Shown: one piece after another, positions 30,750 through 40,467 of the stretch | Numbering within the stretch: the stretch's first letter is position 1 | How the letters are laid out: every line of letters begins with the position of its first letter | NCBI GenBank assembly: GCA_029721435.1 | Contig: CM056576.1 | Coordinates: forward strand, 69,581,876-69,645,875 | DNA length: 64,000 nucleotides | DNA from: Gymnothorax reevesii | Taxonomy: Eukaryota; Chordata; Actinopteri; Anguilliformes; Muraenidae | Direction: 5' to 3' | The notes under the pieces: generated by a model | What the model was told of the DNA's origin: nothing | What the model saw: only the letters and a program-made list of their open reading frames with translations | The model's database searches: none | Translations under genes and position numbers: made by a program

Positions 30750-31663
30750 TGTCTTCGACCATTCCTCTTTGCACAATCTCTTTGAATTATCCAGCAACCT
30801 GGGTCCTCTCCTCTGCATTCTCCTCTTTAGCTCACTCCACAGGTTTTTAATGGGGTTGAGGTCTGGGGACTGAGATGGCCATGGAAAGAGCTTGATTCTG
30901 TGTCTGGTGAACCATATCTGTGTAGATTTGGCCACATGTTTAGGGTCATTATCTTGCTGAAAGACCCAGTGATGACCCACCTTCAGCTTTAGGGCAGAGG
31001 CCACCAGATTTTGATTTAAAATGTCCTGGTATTTCAAAGCGTTTATGATGCCATGCACCCTAACAAGGTTCCCAGGGCCTCTGGAAGAGAAACAGGCCCA
31101 CAGCATCACTGATCCTCCCCCATACTTCACAGTGGGCATGAGGTGCTTTTCTGCATACTCATCTTTTGTGTTCTGCCAGACCCACTTAGAGCTTTTTGGC
31201 AACAAACACTCTATCTTGACCAAAGCACACAGTCCCAGTTGAAGTCCCAGTACCGCTTAGCGAACTCCAGACGTTTGCATTTATGATTGTGAGTGAGAAA
31301 ACGTTTTTTCCGTGCATGCCTCCCACACAGCTTGTCGGCATGTAGATAGCGCCTGATGGTTGTTTTGGAGACATTGTGACCCCGAGATGCTACCATTTGT
31401 TGCAATTCTTTAACAGTGAGCTTTGGAGAACTTCTTATTTCTCTTACCATCCTCCTCACTGCGCGTGGTGGCAAAATAACCTTGTGTCCTCGTCCAGGCT
31501 TGTTTATCACTTTTCCAGTTGTTTTAAACTTCTTAATGATTTCTCTGACAGTAAATATGGGCAGGTGCAGGCGAGTGGCTATTTTCTTGTAGCCATTGCC
31601 TGACTTGTGAAGATCAACATACATTTGTCTTAGTTGAATGATGTGTTCCTTTGTCTTTCCCAT
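30750..31663 (-). pseudogene. Tc1-like transposase, frameshifted at the first catalytic residue
   Basis: The N-terminus MGKTKEHIIQLRQMYVDLHK is the first helix-turn-helix of a Tc1 transposase, followed by FKTTGKVINKPGRGHK (GRPR-like linker). The first half remains in frame to about 31232 (WDCVLWSR). The second half (from about 31223) continues in another frame: KYGGGSVMLWACFSS, VFQQDNDPKHVAKS (second Asp) and [12 protein letters not shown] (third acidic residue, Glu). The bases that should encode the first catalytic Asp in the VLWSDE region are missing at the frame break, so the triad is incomplete. The C-terminus is truncated. Confidence 0.88.
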
Positions 31664-32043
31664 GTTGAAGAGAGGATAAGAAAAATGGCCTCTGTTTCAC
31701 GACATATTTATACCCCAGGGAAACAGGAAATGATGAATTACTAATTAAATGTTCCTAGATACTCTGATCAACATGGTAAAATACTGTAGAAATGACAGAA
31801 ATACTTGAATTACATTTATTTCCTAAGAATTGTTAGGGTGCCAATAATTGTGGAACAGGTGATTTTATGAAAAATAATTATTTCTTAGTCAGGGATTTTT
31901 TTTTCCTTAAAATTCACTTAGGTGAAGGTCACATTTTTCTACAAGTTCCAGTGTTAGAGTATGCTTCTGCAATACAAATTGAATTTATTCTAAGGCTTTT
32001 AACACATCTTAACCAGGGGTCCCAATAATTATTGAGGGCGCTG
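30750..32043 (-). mobile_element. Tc1-like DNA transposon, 3' truncated, inserted in Gypsy-A
   Basis: The start of the element (read on the minus strand) is at about 32043, with the end sequence TACAGCGCCCTCAATAATTA. The transposase follows leftward from ATG 31663. The other terminus is absent: sequence passes straight from transposase C-terminal codons into Gypsy-A pol at about 30749. On the right side Gypsy-A integrase (VSDRGPQFTSHVM) resumes at once. The element is therefore younger than Gypsy-A but already disabled. Confidence 0.85.
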
Positions 32044-32730
32044 TATTGTGTCGGACAGAGGGCCTCAATTCACCAGTCATGTGATGGCTGTGATGTGAGC
32101 GACATGGGGGGTGGTGCAAAAGATGACCACAGCATATCATCGGCAAACAAATCTCACAGAATGGGTATACAGAATCTTGAAGACTAAGCTGGCCTCCGTC
32201 ATGGGTGAACTTCATCAGAACTGGGACAAGTGCCCAGTTGGCTGCCCGAATTCAGACTAGCCATAAACTCTGCAGTTCATGAAACTACAGGGGTCCTGTC
32301 TGTCCTAGCCTTGGGGCGATCTATCAAGGGCTCTCCAGAATGCCTAATCCATCATGCTCCCATCCCTCAACCTTCTGCATACAATACCCTTCATAACCAT
32401 TCTACTTTCATAAAAGAGTTTGAACGCCATGTGGGTGTTGCAAAGTCTAGACAAGCCAGATATTATAATGAGCAACGCAGATGTGTACAGTTTGTAGTTG
32501 GCGATCTGGTCTGGATCAGAGCCCACCTATTGTCCAAAGCCTCTGAGAAATTTTCAGCTCAACTTACTCCTCGCTGGAGAGGTCCTGCTAAAGTTGAAGA
32601 GATATTAGGTCCAAACAATTACCGATTCCGTTGGGGTATTGAGATGGAAAAGGTTTACAGTTTAAACGTAGCACACCTGAAGCCATATTATGGTCCTCCA
32701 ATGCCGCTGGCAGGGGGGGGGGGGGCATAA
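32044..32730 (+). pseudogene. Gypsy-A integrase core end and C-terminus
   Basis: It starts with VSDRGPQFTSHVM (the second catalytic Asp region) and passes through several stops to an open stretch 32230-32730. That stretch contains WLPEFRLAINSAVHETTG, KSRQARYYNEQRR, FVVGDLVWIRAHLL, LTPRWRGPAKVEEILG and YSLNVAHLKPYY. These are the usual integrase C-terminal motifs of vertebrate Gypsy elements. A 16-base G run at about 32707 follows. No LTR was recognised after it. Confidence 0.85.
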
Positions 32731-32869
32731 TCTGAAACAAATACCTGTTACATTGTACCATTACATCGGCTGTGTTAGCATGAATGAATTGTTGGGGTTT
32801 TTTTCCATAATGCGGTGATATACTTTCTCGCCCCTTTGTAATGCGTTATTGTAGCGTTGTCTTAATTGA

Positions 32870-33900
32870 AAGAAAAAAGGCAGCTGTTACAACCAGCCTG
32901 TATGGCATCATGCAGTTCTCGTAATTGCTGGAGGTGGTACTGAAGGTCGTCTTCCATTCATCTCCCTCCAAGATATGGATTAGATTGTAGGGGCTACATA
33001 TGTCTAGCTTCATAAAATACTTCGCTGCCCAGAGCTGCTGTACCGCACTTGGAGTCGGAGGGAAGGAATACCTGTACTTAATGGTGACGTCATTGAGCCC
33101 TCTGTAGTCAATGCAGCGGCAGAGTCCTCCGTCTTTCTTTTACACAAAGAAAAAGCTAGCTGACACTGGGGAAGTGGATTGTCGAATGAATCCCTGCTGT
33201 AGCACTTCCTGTATTACTCTTCTGCGTCAGTTTCAGCCACAGAGTGACACCTGCGATCTGGAAAAAACTAGTACATGTGTCACGTTTGGTAGAAACTGAA
33301 TTTAACCTTCATCTGCAGTAATAAGAAGTAGTGAAAATCCTAAAACACTAGCTATTAGTGTCATTTGAACTTTAAAAATCAAATTTCTATCATTTTTTTG
33401 GCTTTTAGGAAAAGGCCAGAACATAAAATTTTTGTTTAATTGCGAGATCTTTGCCACTGAAACTTACTAGGTTTTTCCAGATCACAGGAGGAGTGAATAT
33501 ACATGGCTTCATGCAGGCGATGCACCGGACAGCAGCTCTATGGAACAGTCCCACAGGTGGTGAGGAGGGAGCTGAGTGTCTTTTCTTTTGCTAAATACCG
33601 TTGGTAAATGCCAATACTCCCTGGGAGCATTGAGGGTGGAGGCAGTGTGGGGGCTCTCGCTGGTGGTAGCACCGAACGAATGTCAACTGTTGTTGCTGCC
33701 AGTGGACGGTGGGATTGTGCTGGTTGAGCTAAGGTGGACTATGGACTATAGGCTGATTTGAGATGGGAAGGGAATTTCCTCGCCATGCTTGCGCCTAACA
33801 GTAAGGGACATAGGAATTGTCTGCCAAAGGATGCTGCCACTTCCAATCAGTTTACCATCCAGCACTGGCACGGCAATTGGAGTCTTGAGATGGTATAGGG
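32870..33900 (-). pseudogene. Gypsy remnant (Gypsy-C), protease and RT pieces, left of an inserted element
   Basis: Reading leftward from 33900: protease-type sequence (IAVPVLDGKLIGSGSI near 33850), then unassigned sequence, then RT motifs [15 protein letters not shown] (near 33100), [17 protein letters not shown] and EGDEWKTTF (near 32960). Stops and a frame change are frequent. Its gag lies on the far side of the next element, at 39306-39960. Confidence 0.7.
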
Positions 33901-34446
33901 TGTAGCATCATGAGGCCTCACCGGCAGGGCAAACTGAGGAAGTGCACAAAAATACAAAAAAAAAAGGAAGGTTCCAACCAAAAGTTTTATTTTACCCAGA
34001 CTTCTCAATCCAAACAAACATAGGTAAGTCTTTTCTTCTTTTGAAGTTCAAATAACCGTGACCCAACAAAGTGAATAACAAAGTACTGTCCAGTTTATAA
34101 TCAACATAAAGTGTCCAACTTTCCTGTAGTCAGAGGGTTTTTTCTCCAGCCATGTGCTCCAACCTTCTCTGTGCGATCCACTCTGCCCAAATGATCTTCC
34201 TGACTGCCTTTTATTTGTTCTCCTGGTCCACTCCCCCAGCCCGGCTTCAATCAGGTGTCTCAAACACCTGCAGCTGTCTAATTCCTGGTGGCTTGTGGGG
34301 GATGAAGTTTGTAGTCTGGCAGCCATTTTGTTGCTTAACTCTTGGGGTGGTTTAGTGGCAGCCATTTTGTGGCTGGAGAGCTGCCTGCTGGGAGATGTAG
34401 TTGGGACGTATTGCCCATCCACTACCTGTCCCCTTGTGATGCCACA
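33901..34446 (-). repeat. 3' LTR of the second Gmr1-like element (546 bp)
   Basis: On the minus strand it begins TGTGGCATCACAAGG and ends GATGCTACA. It is nearly identical to 38760-39305: the small differences include a 2-base indel near the end (GAGGCC versus GAGAGGCC) and an A-run length change. Confidence 0.93.
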
Positions 34447-35007
34447 TAACCCTCTCCCCGGGCCTGATGTCCTCGGCAGGGTGAACGAGGTCCAGAAAGC
34501 ATCTCGGCGGGACAGGGCATCTGCATTTCCGTGTTTTCGTCCTGGCCTGTGAATCACAGAAAAGTTATAAGGTTGGAGGCTTAAGAACCATCTAGTCACC
34601 CGGCTATTGGTCTCCTTGATTTTAGCCATCCACTGCAATGGAGAGTGGTCTGTTACTAGGGTAAATTTCCTACCCAGCAGGTAATATTTTACCATTTCCA
34701 AAGCCCATTTTATGGCCAAGCACTCCTTTTCCACGGTGGCATAGTTTCTCTCTCTCGGTAGAAGTTTACAGCTTAAATATAACACTGGGTGTTCCTCACC
34801 TTCATGGACTTGGGAAAGCACCGCGCCCAGACCCACCTCGGAGGCATCCGCTTGGACCACAAACTCTTTACTAAAGTCTGGGGCAGCCAGGACTGGCTGG
34901 GAGCATAAAGCCTTTTTGAGGTTGCCGAAAGCTTCTTCCGCTGATGGCGTCCACGTCACAAGTCGTGAGTGCTTCTTAGTAGTCAGCTCTGTGAGGGGGG
35001 GCTGCAA
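34048..35007 (-). pseudogene. Second Gmr1-like element: RNase H (coding part above about 34447)
   Basis: After a frameshift near 35000, the frame has TWTPSAEEAFGNLKKALCSQ, FVVQADASEVGLGAVLSQ, TVEKECLAIKWALEMVKYY, LVTDHSPLQWM and HRPGRKHGNADALSRRD. RNase H catalytic positions are present. The open frame continues into the LTR after about 34447, and those last residues are not part of the polyprotein. Confidence 0.9.
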
Positions 35008-35392
35008 TCATAGAGAACCCAGCAATAAACCTCCTGTAACAATTGGCCAGGCCCAAAAAGGATCTCACCTGCTTCTTTGTGGCTGGTTTCGGCCAGTCTT
35101 GGATGGCTGCCAGTTTTGCCTCCTGAGGTTTAACCAGACCTCTTCCAATAGTGTACCCCAAGTAGTTGATTTCACTGAATGCCAGTTTGCACTTTTTGAG
35201 GTTGGCTGTTAACCCTGCTTGACGAAGGGATTCCAACACCTTCTGTACCCGGGGTAGATGGCTCTCCCAATCTGGACTTTGAATCACCACATCATCTAAA
35301 TAGGCAGAGGCATTGTCTTGGTGTATTCTCAGTACCTGATCCATTAAGCGCTGGAAGGTGGCCGGGGCTCCTGACAGACCAAAGGGCATCAT
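34976..35392 (-). CDS. Second Gmr1-like element: RT active site and thumb
   Basis: It is in frame with the upstream RT piece after TGA-type stop 35450-35452. Motifs are MMPFGLSGAPATFQRLMDQ, the intact active site AYLDDVVIQS, NLKKCKLAFSEINYLGY and KKQVRSFLGLANCYRRFI. The frame is lost near 35000. Confidence 0.9.
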   Translation of the reverse strand: MMPFGLSGAPATFQRLMDQVLRIHQDNASAYLDDVVIQSPDWESHLPRVQKVLESLRQAGLTANLKKCKLAFSEINYLGYTIGRGLVKPQEAKLAAIQDWPKPATKKQVRSFLGLANCYRRFIAGFSMIAAPPHRADY

Positions 35393-35449
35393 GCGATACT
35401 GCCATATGCCCCCAGGGGTAGCGAAAGCAGTCTTCTCTTTGGACTCTGC

Positions 35450-36040
35450 TTACAAAGGGACTTGCCAGTATCCCTTGGTTAGATCAAGAGTGGTTATGAA
35501 GCGGGCATTACCCAAACTTTCAATTAGCTCATCCTCCCTAGGCATGGGATATGCATCAAATTCTGCCAACTCATTGACTTTTCGGAAATCATTACAAAAA
35601 CGAATGGAGTTGTCTGGCTTGTTAGTCAACACAATAGGGCTTGCCCAGGCACTTTTGGATTCCTCAATGACATTTAGTTTCAGCATTTTCCTTACCTCCT
35701 CTTCAATTACCTTTTTTCGAGCTTCTGGGACCCGATAGGGCTTTTGATTCACTATTTTCCCTGGGGGTGTTCGTATTTGGTGTTCCACTACCTGAGTGCA
35801 TCCCGGGAGAGAGGAGAAGACATCCTGGTTTCCCTCTACCAACTCTTTGGCTTGCTGCAGTTGGTGTGGGGAAAGGTCTGGGCCAAACTGCACATTACCC
35901 CGGGCTGGCTCCTCAGATCTGGGTGGAAGAGAACTGAACAACACCTCTCGATCATGCCATTTCTTGAGAAGGTTCACATGGTAGATTTGCTCACCTTTTC
36001 TCTTTCCTGGCTGTCGCACCTTGTAGTTGACCTCACCCAC
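35450..36040 (-). CDS. Second Gmr1-like element: integrase C-terminus and RT N-terminus
   Basis: It opens with the integrase tail VGEVNYKVRQPGKRKGEQIY and HVNLLKKWHDREV. RT entry follows: HQIRTPPGKIVNQKPYRVPE, AWASPIVLTNKPDNSIRFCN, DFRKVNELAEFDAYPMPR and TTLDLTKGYWQVPL, then a stop at 35450-35452. The direct joining of an integrase tail to RT within one frame shows the integrase-first order. Confidence 0.92.
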   Translation of the reverse strand: MGEVNYKVRQPGKRKGEQIYHVNLLKKWHDREVLFSSLPPRSEEPARGNVQFGPDLSPHQLQQAKELVEGNQDVFSSLPGCTQVVEHQIRTPPGKIVNQKPYRVPEARKKVIEEEVRKMLKLNVIEESKSAWASPIVLTNKPDNSIRFCNDFRKVNELAEFDAYPMPREDELIESLGNARFITTLDLTKGYWQVPL

Positions 36041-36082
36041 CCTTTCTATGACTTCATATGGTCCTTGCCATGTGGCTAAAAA

Positions 36083-37834
36083 CTAGCACTCGACGGTGGG
36101 GAGTAACACCAATACCCGGTCTCCTACCTGGAACTCTCGGGGTTGTGCGGTCCGGTTATAAACCACACTCTGCTCTCTCTGCGCCCTTGCCATATGTTCC
36201 CTCACAATGGGGATCACGGCAGCTATTCGTTCTCTCATTGCCCCCACATGTTCAATCATAGTCCGGTGAGGGCAGGGTTGCTCCTCCCAGGTTTCCTTGG
36301 CTATATCAAGGAGACCCCAAGGTCTGTAGGAATACAACAGGTCAAAAGGTGAGAAACCAGTAGAAGACTGAGGAACCTCTCTTACCGCAAACAGGAGGTA
36401 GGGGAGTAGCTGGTCCCAGTTCTTTCCGTCCTTGTCAATGGCCTTCTTCAACATGGCTTTGAGAGTTTTGTTGAACCTCTCCACTAAGCCATCTGTCTGG
36501 GGATGGTACACTGAGGTTCTCACCTGCTTCACTTGTAACAAAACACAAAGCTCTTGAATGACCCGGGACATAAAAGGAGTTCCTTAGTCAGTGAGGATCT
36601 CTTTTGGTATCCCCACCCGGCTGCTGAAGAGGAATAACTCTTTGGCAATTTGTTTAGCATTTGCTTTTCTTAGCGGGACAGCCTCCGGATAACGTGTGGC
36701 ATAGTCGACTATAACTAATATGTATTGGTGTCCCCTAGCGCTTTTGGGAAGAGGTCCTACGAGATCCATCCCAATTCTGTCGAAGGGGGTTTCAATGATG
36801 GGCAAGGGAACAAGGGGATTTTTGTAGGTCTGTTTAGGAGCTGTGATCTGGCACTCAGGACAGCTGCGACAAAAGTTCTCTATCTCCTTGTGAACTCCTG
36901 GCCAAAAGAACCTTTGCAAAACTCTTTCCTTTGTCTTTTCTACCCCTAGGTGAGCTCCCAGGATATGAGTATGTCCTAACTGCAGGACTGTAGAACGATA
37001 GGGCTTGGGGACCAGCAGTTGTTCAGTGACTCGATCATTACTCTTTACTACCTGGTACAGAAGGCCATTCTTTACTGCAAAGTGAGGGTAGGAGGGGTTT
37101 AACCTGTTCCCAATCAGTGTTCCCTCTAACATCTGAACATTTTTTAATGCATTACTGAGGGTGGGGTCTTGGAACTGGGCCGTTCCATACTGACCTTTTA
37201 GTGGGGGAAGTTCCCAGGAGTTCCCTGTGTCCTTCTCACTTGTGTTTGACACCGGGTCAGTCCCTCCAGGTTCCTCAGGTACTGATTCTGACTCACTTGA
37301 GTCCACCGCCAATCCTTGGGCTGGTATGGGGAAGTTAGAGCATGGACTGGCAATGTTCATTTCAGATTTAATTGTATGAAAACGTTTAGGCTTACGTGCT
37401 CTGGGTTCTCGATGGTGTCTCTGTTGGGCTTCCCTCCATAGCATCTGATTGGTCGAGACTGCCCAGCCTATCAGGACAGGCACTGGAAGGGTTGCGATGA
37501 CCCCCACCTCCATGAAGAAGGTCCCCTTTGTGGTGGTTATTCTTACCATGGTGGTGGGGTACTCTCGGGTGTCCCCATGGACACACACCACCGGAACCGG
37601 AGCCCCCGTTGCCGGCAGTGATGCCCCTAACACAGACTCCTGGATCAGAGTCCGAGAACTCCCCGAATCTAGCAACGCCTCTGCATCTTGCTGATTTATG
37701 GTGACAAGGCACATGGGCCGCTGCACCCCCTTTTCTCCAAAAAGGGAGGCGAAGTGTGCCTGGGAGCTGCTAGCTGACCCTGCTGTTGGCATCAGCTCAT
37801 CGATTTTGTCGCACTGCCATGATACATGTCCCAA
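36083..37834 (-). CDS. Second Gmr1-like element: zinc knuckle, protease and integrase (stop at 36584)
   Basis: A zinc knuckle (CYRCGELGHVSWQC) spans the start. Protease is EALLDSGSSRTLIQES, with DSG in place of DTG. The integrase HHCC is HTHILGAHLGVEKTKERV to CRSCPECQ. The catalytic core has D in IGMDLVGPLPK, D in EILTD directly before the TAA at 36584-36586, and E in TDGLVERFNKTLK. After that stop the same frame continues from 36571 to 36083 (VYHPQTDGLVERF, NWDQLLPYLLFAVREVPQSS). A further stop at 36083 separates it from the RT-bearing piece. Confidence 0.9.
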
Positions 37835-37954
37835 TTCACCGCAGCGATAACATTGTCGGGATTCTGGGCTAAAGGATCGGGGTGGCTGAACAGGACCCCT
37901 ATCATATCTTTTGGTAGGACTCTGGAAAGGTATGGCTGGTTGGGGCCCTTTTTG

Positions 37955-38722
37955 TCAGGGTCCCCTGAGTCTGGCTGGGACTGGGGCTAAGGGCTCCTTA
38001 CGGGTGGGTCGGAGCATATCAGCAGCAGCCTGGTACTGTTCTACTGCTTCCACTAATTCCATGGCGGTTGTCAACTTTTGATGACTGATTATTTTTTTTG
38101 CTTCATAAGGCAGTGCTCTCAAGTATCTGTCCATCACTAGGGCTTCTATAATGGGGGCAGCACTCTTCTTCTCTGGGTTTAGCCATTTTTTAGTTATTCT
38201 AATTAGGTCATGCATCTGGGAGCGAGGAGTTAGCCCAGTTTGAAAAACCCAATCATGAAATCGCTGAGCCAAACTAAATTGGGTTAGACCTATACGACTA
38301 AGAATCTCAGCCTTTAGTAGGTCATAGTCTTGGGCACTCTCGGGTTCCAAATCTTGAAATGCATGGAGGGCCTCCCCTGAAAGAAAAGGAGCCAAGAGTC
38401 CAACCCACTGCGCCTTTGGCCACCCCTCTCGAGCAGCAGTGACTTCAAAAGCGTAAAGGTAAGCTTCTACATCCTCAGTCCCCCCAAGTTTTGGTATAAA
38501 ATCTCCCGCTTTGGGTTTTACCCGTTGTAGCTGCTGTAGCTCTTGCTCCTTGAGTTGGTTTGCCCGGATTTGCTGCTGTAACAAAGCTGCATTGGTTTCC
38601 TGCTGTGCCCTCTGGGTCTCTAGCAGCACTTGCATCAGTCGCTCCATCGGAGTCGGGGTGTCCCTGGTGTGAAGGTTTAACAACAGGTGTGTCAGCTTGT
38701 CAATATCTTCACCTTCCGTCAT
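37955..38722 (-). CDS. Second Gmr1-like element: gag with SCAN-like capsid
   Basis: ATG at 38722 opens MTEGEDIDKLTHLLLN; a GTG six bases upstream is an unlikely start. After a glutamine-rich helix (ALLQQQIRANQLKEQELQQL) comes the SCAN-like region: IPKLGGTEDVEAYLYAFE, REGWPKAQWVGLLAPFLSGE, ALHAFQDLEPESAQDYDLLK, then RFHDWVFQTGLTPRSQMHDL. TGA 37955-37957 ends it; the same frame resumes into the zinc knuckle. The overall pattern matches the first element's gag, but the sequences are clearly different lineages. Confidence 0.88.
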   Translation of the reverse strand: MTEGEDIDKLTHLLLNLHTRDTPTPMERLMQVLLETQRAQQETNAALLQQQIRANQLKEQELQQLQRVKPKAGDFIPKLGGTEDVEAYLYAFEVTAAREGWPKAQWVGLLAPFLSGEALHAFQDLEPESAQDYDLLKAEILSRIGLTQFSLAQRFHDWVFQTGLTPRSQMHDLIRITKKWLNPEKKSAAPIIEALVMDRYLRALPYEAKKIISHQKLTTAMELVEAVEQYQAAADMLRPTRKEPLAPVPARLRGP

Positions 38723-38759
38723 ATGCACTTATCCCTCAGCACCCGCATTCTCCACCATC

Positions 38760-39305
38760 TGTAGCATCATGAGAGGCCTCACCGGCAGGGCAAACTGAGG
38801 AAGTGCACGAAAATACAAAAAAAAGGAAGGTTCCAACCAAAAGTTTTATTTTACCCAGACTTCTCAATCCAAACAAACACAGGTAAGTCTTTTCTTCTTT
38901 TGAAGTTCAAATAACCGTGACCCAACAAAGTGAATAACAAAGTACTGTCCAGTTTATAATCAACATAAAGTGTCCAACTTTCCTGTAGTCAGAGGGTTTT
39001 TTCTCCAGCCATGTGCTCCAACCTTCTCTGTGCGATCCACTCTGCCCAAATGATCTTCCTGACTGCCTTTTATTTGTTCTCCTGGTCCACTCCCCCAGCC
39101 CGGCTTCAATCAGGTGTCTCAAACACCTGCAGCTGTCTAATTCCTGGTGGCTTGTGGGGGATGAAGTTTGTAGTCTGGCAGCCATTTTGTTGCTTGACTC
39201 TTGGGGTGGTTTAGTGGCAGCCATTTTGTGGTTGGAGAGCTGCCTGCTGGGAGATGTAGTTGGGACGTATTGCCCATCCACTACCTGTCCCCTTGTGATG
39301 CCACA
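38760..39305 (-). repeat. 5' LTR of the second Gmr1-like element (546 bp)
   Basis: It is the upstream copy on the minus strand, ending GCTACA two bases before the primer-site candidate. It is near-identical to 33901-34446, so the insertion is fairly recent despite the stops. Confidence 0.93.
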
Positions 39306-39960
39306 AGGGGGAGGCAGTGCTGTCTAGCCAGCTGGGCAGTGATGAAATTCCCGGCCCGCTCGAGTTGATCAGGGCTCCTACCAGAAAAAAGTTATCATGG
39401 GCCACTCACACTGCAATCTTGAAACATCTTCTGGTTATAGCATATGGTGAGACTTTCACCTTGACAGGTCTGTGTTTCCTGTCTGTGTTGCATTGATGGC
39501 AATGCTCCGAACACTCCGGTGATCTGCCGACAGCCCCTTTGCAGCTCTGAACTCCATTAGTTCAGGGTCCAAACCGACGAGATGGATGGTTTCAGAAGTT
39601 CTGCCTCGCTTACTCTCCTGCAACAGCTCAGATAGCCTGATGGACATGTCGATGAAAGCATTCAGGGATACAGCATGATCTCTGCATGCTATCTTCGCCT
39701 TCAGTTATGGCTGCAGCCCATCGTAGTGAATGGTGAAGAGTGCAGGTTCATTCCATCCACTAGCCGCAGCCAAGGTCCTGAAGAAGAATGCATACTCCGC
39801 CACAGATCTATTCCACTGACAGAGGCATATTAGGCCCCAGCCTTCTCCGATGGTCAAACACTGCCTGGAACTGGGAGAGGAAGCTTTGGTAGGTGGTGAA
39901 ACCAGATGGAGAAGGTCCATTCAAGTGTTCTGTGTGACTATGACTGTGTTCTGTATATTC
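39306..39960 (-). pseudogene. Gypsy-C gag remnant
   Basis: Minus-strand pieces AEYAFFFRTLAAASGWNEPA (near 39760) and MSIRLSELLQESKRGR (near 39620) belong to a common vertebrate Gypsy gag. Stops and frame changes separate them. Gag upstream here and protease/RT at 33900-32870 form one older element cut by the second Gmr1-like insertion. Confidence 0.75.
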
Positions 39961-40467
39961 TAATTCACTAACTTAGTGCTAATTCTTGTTGATATCAGTA
40001 CTTTAAATAGATAATTAAGGAACCTCGTTTCCTGTTTCCTTTTTCAAATTAAGTAATACATTGTTGCTGTTACTAGAGTCTAGTATTTGTATTACTAATA
40101 CCATCATATAGGAACATCGCTTCCTATTTTGTTTTGCACTGCTTCATGAGTGCCTCTCTGCTGTGCAGAGAGCATAATAAACAGAACCAAGTCCATCCTT
40201 GCCCCCAAGTTCAGTCCTCATCTTCCTGTACCTCTGTGCTTATCACCAGTGTGCCTAGCACAACTTATACGCATATTGTCCATACGCTGTAATGCTATGG
40301 TCATACAAAAAAAAAAAAAAAAACGTCGTCAAAGGTTTGAATATTTGTGGCTTTGCCTTGAAATTTGGGGGGGGGGGTGCTTTTGCTGACTTGGGACCCA
40401 CTTAAGGGAAAACTTAAATGAAAAGATAGAGTTTAATGCATTAAGATTGCTAATGATTGTTAATGTA
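39961..40467. other. Non-coding gap with homopolymers
   Basis: It holds an A run at about 40306-40323 and a G run at about 40367-40376. No gene was recognised. Confidence 0.5.

Larger units (their letters stand above)
22388..32730 (+). mobile_element. Old Gypsy element (Gypsy-A) split by two later insertions
   Basis: Plus-strand pieces appear in the ordinary Gypsy order: gag (22500-22990), protease (23100-23401), RT (29306-29940), RT/connection (30600-30749) and integrase (32044-32730). The gaps are a complete LTR element (23402-29305) and a Tc1 copy (30750-32043). The protease fragment stops at 23401 and RT-like sequence resumes after 29305 on the same strand. No LTRs were recognised. The middle part (29940-30600) is not identifiable except for a possible minus-strand RT scrap near 30070. 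The many stops show age. Confidence 0.8.
33901..39305 (-). mobile_element. Second Gmr1-like Gypsy element (integrase before RT), 5405 bp
   Basis: LTRs of 546 bp lie at 33901-34446 (3') and 38760-39305 (5'). AGGG flanks both sides (33897-33900 and 39306-39309). A primer-site candidate TGGTGGAGAATGCGGG (38742-38757) follows the 5' LTR after two bases, and a purine tract GGGGAGAGGGTTA precedes the 3' LTR. Coding order on the minus strand is gag, zinc knuckle, protease, integrase, RT, RNase H. The whole stays in one frame apart from four stops and one frameshift near 35000. It split Gypsy-C. Confidence 0.93.
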
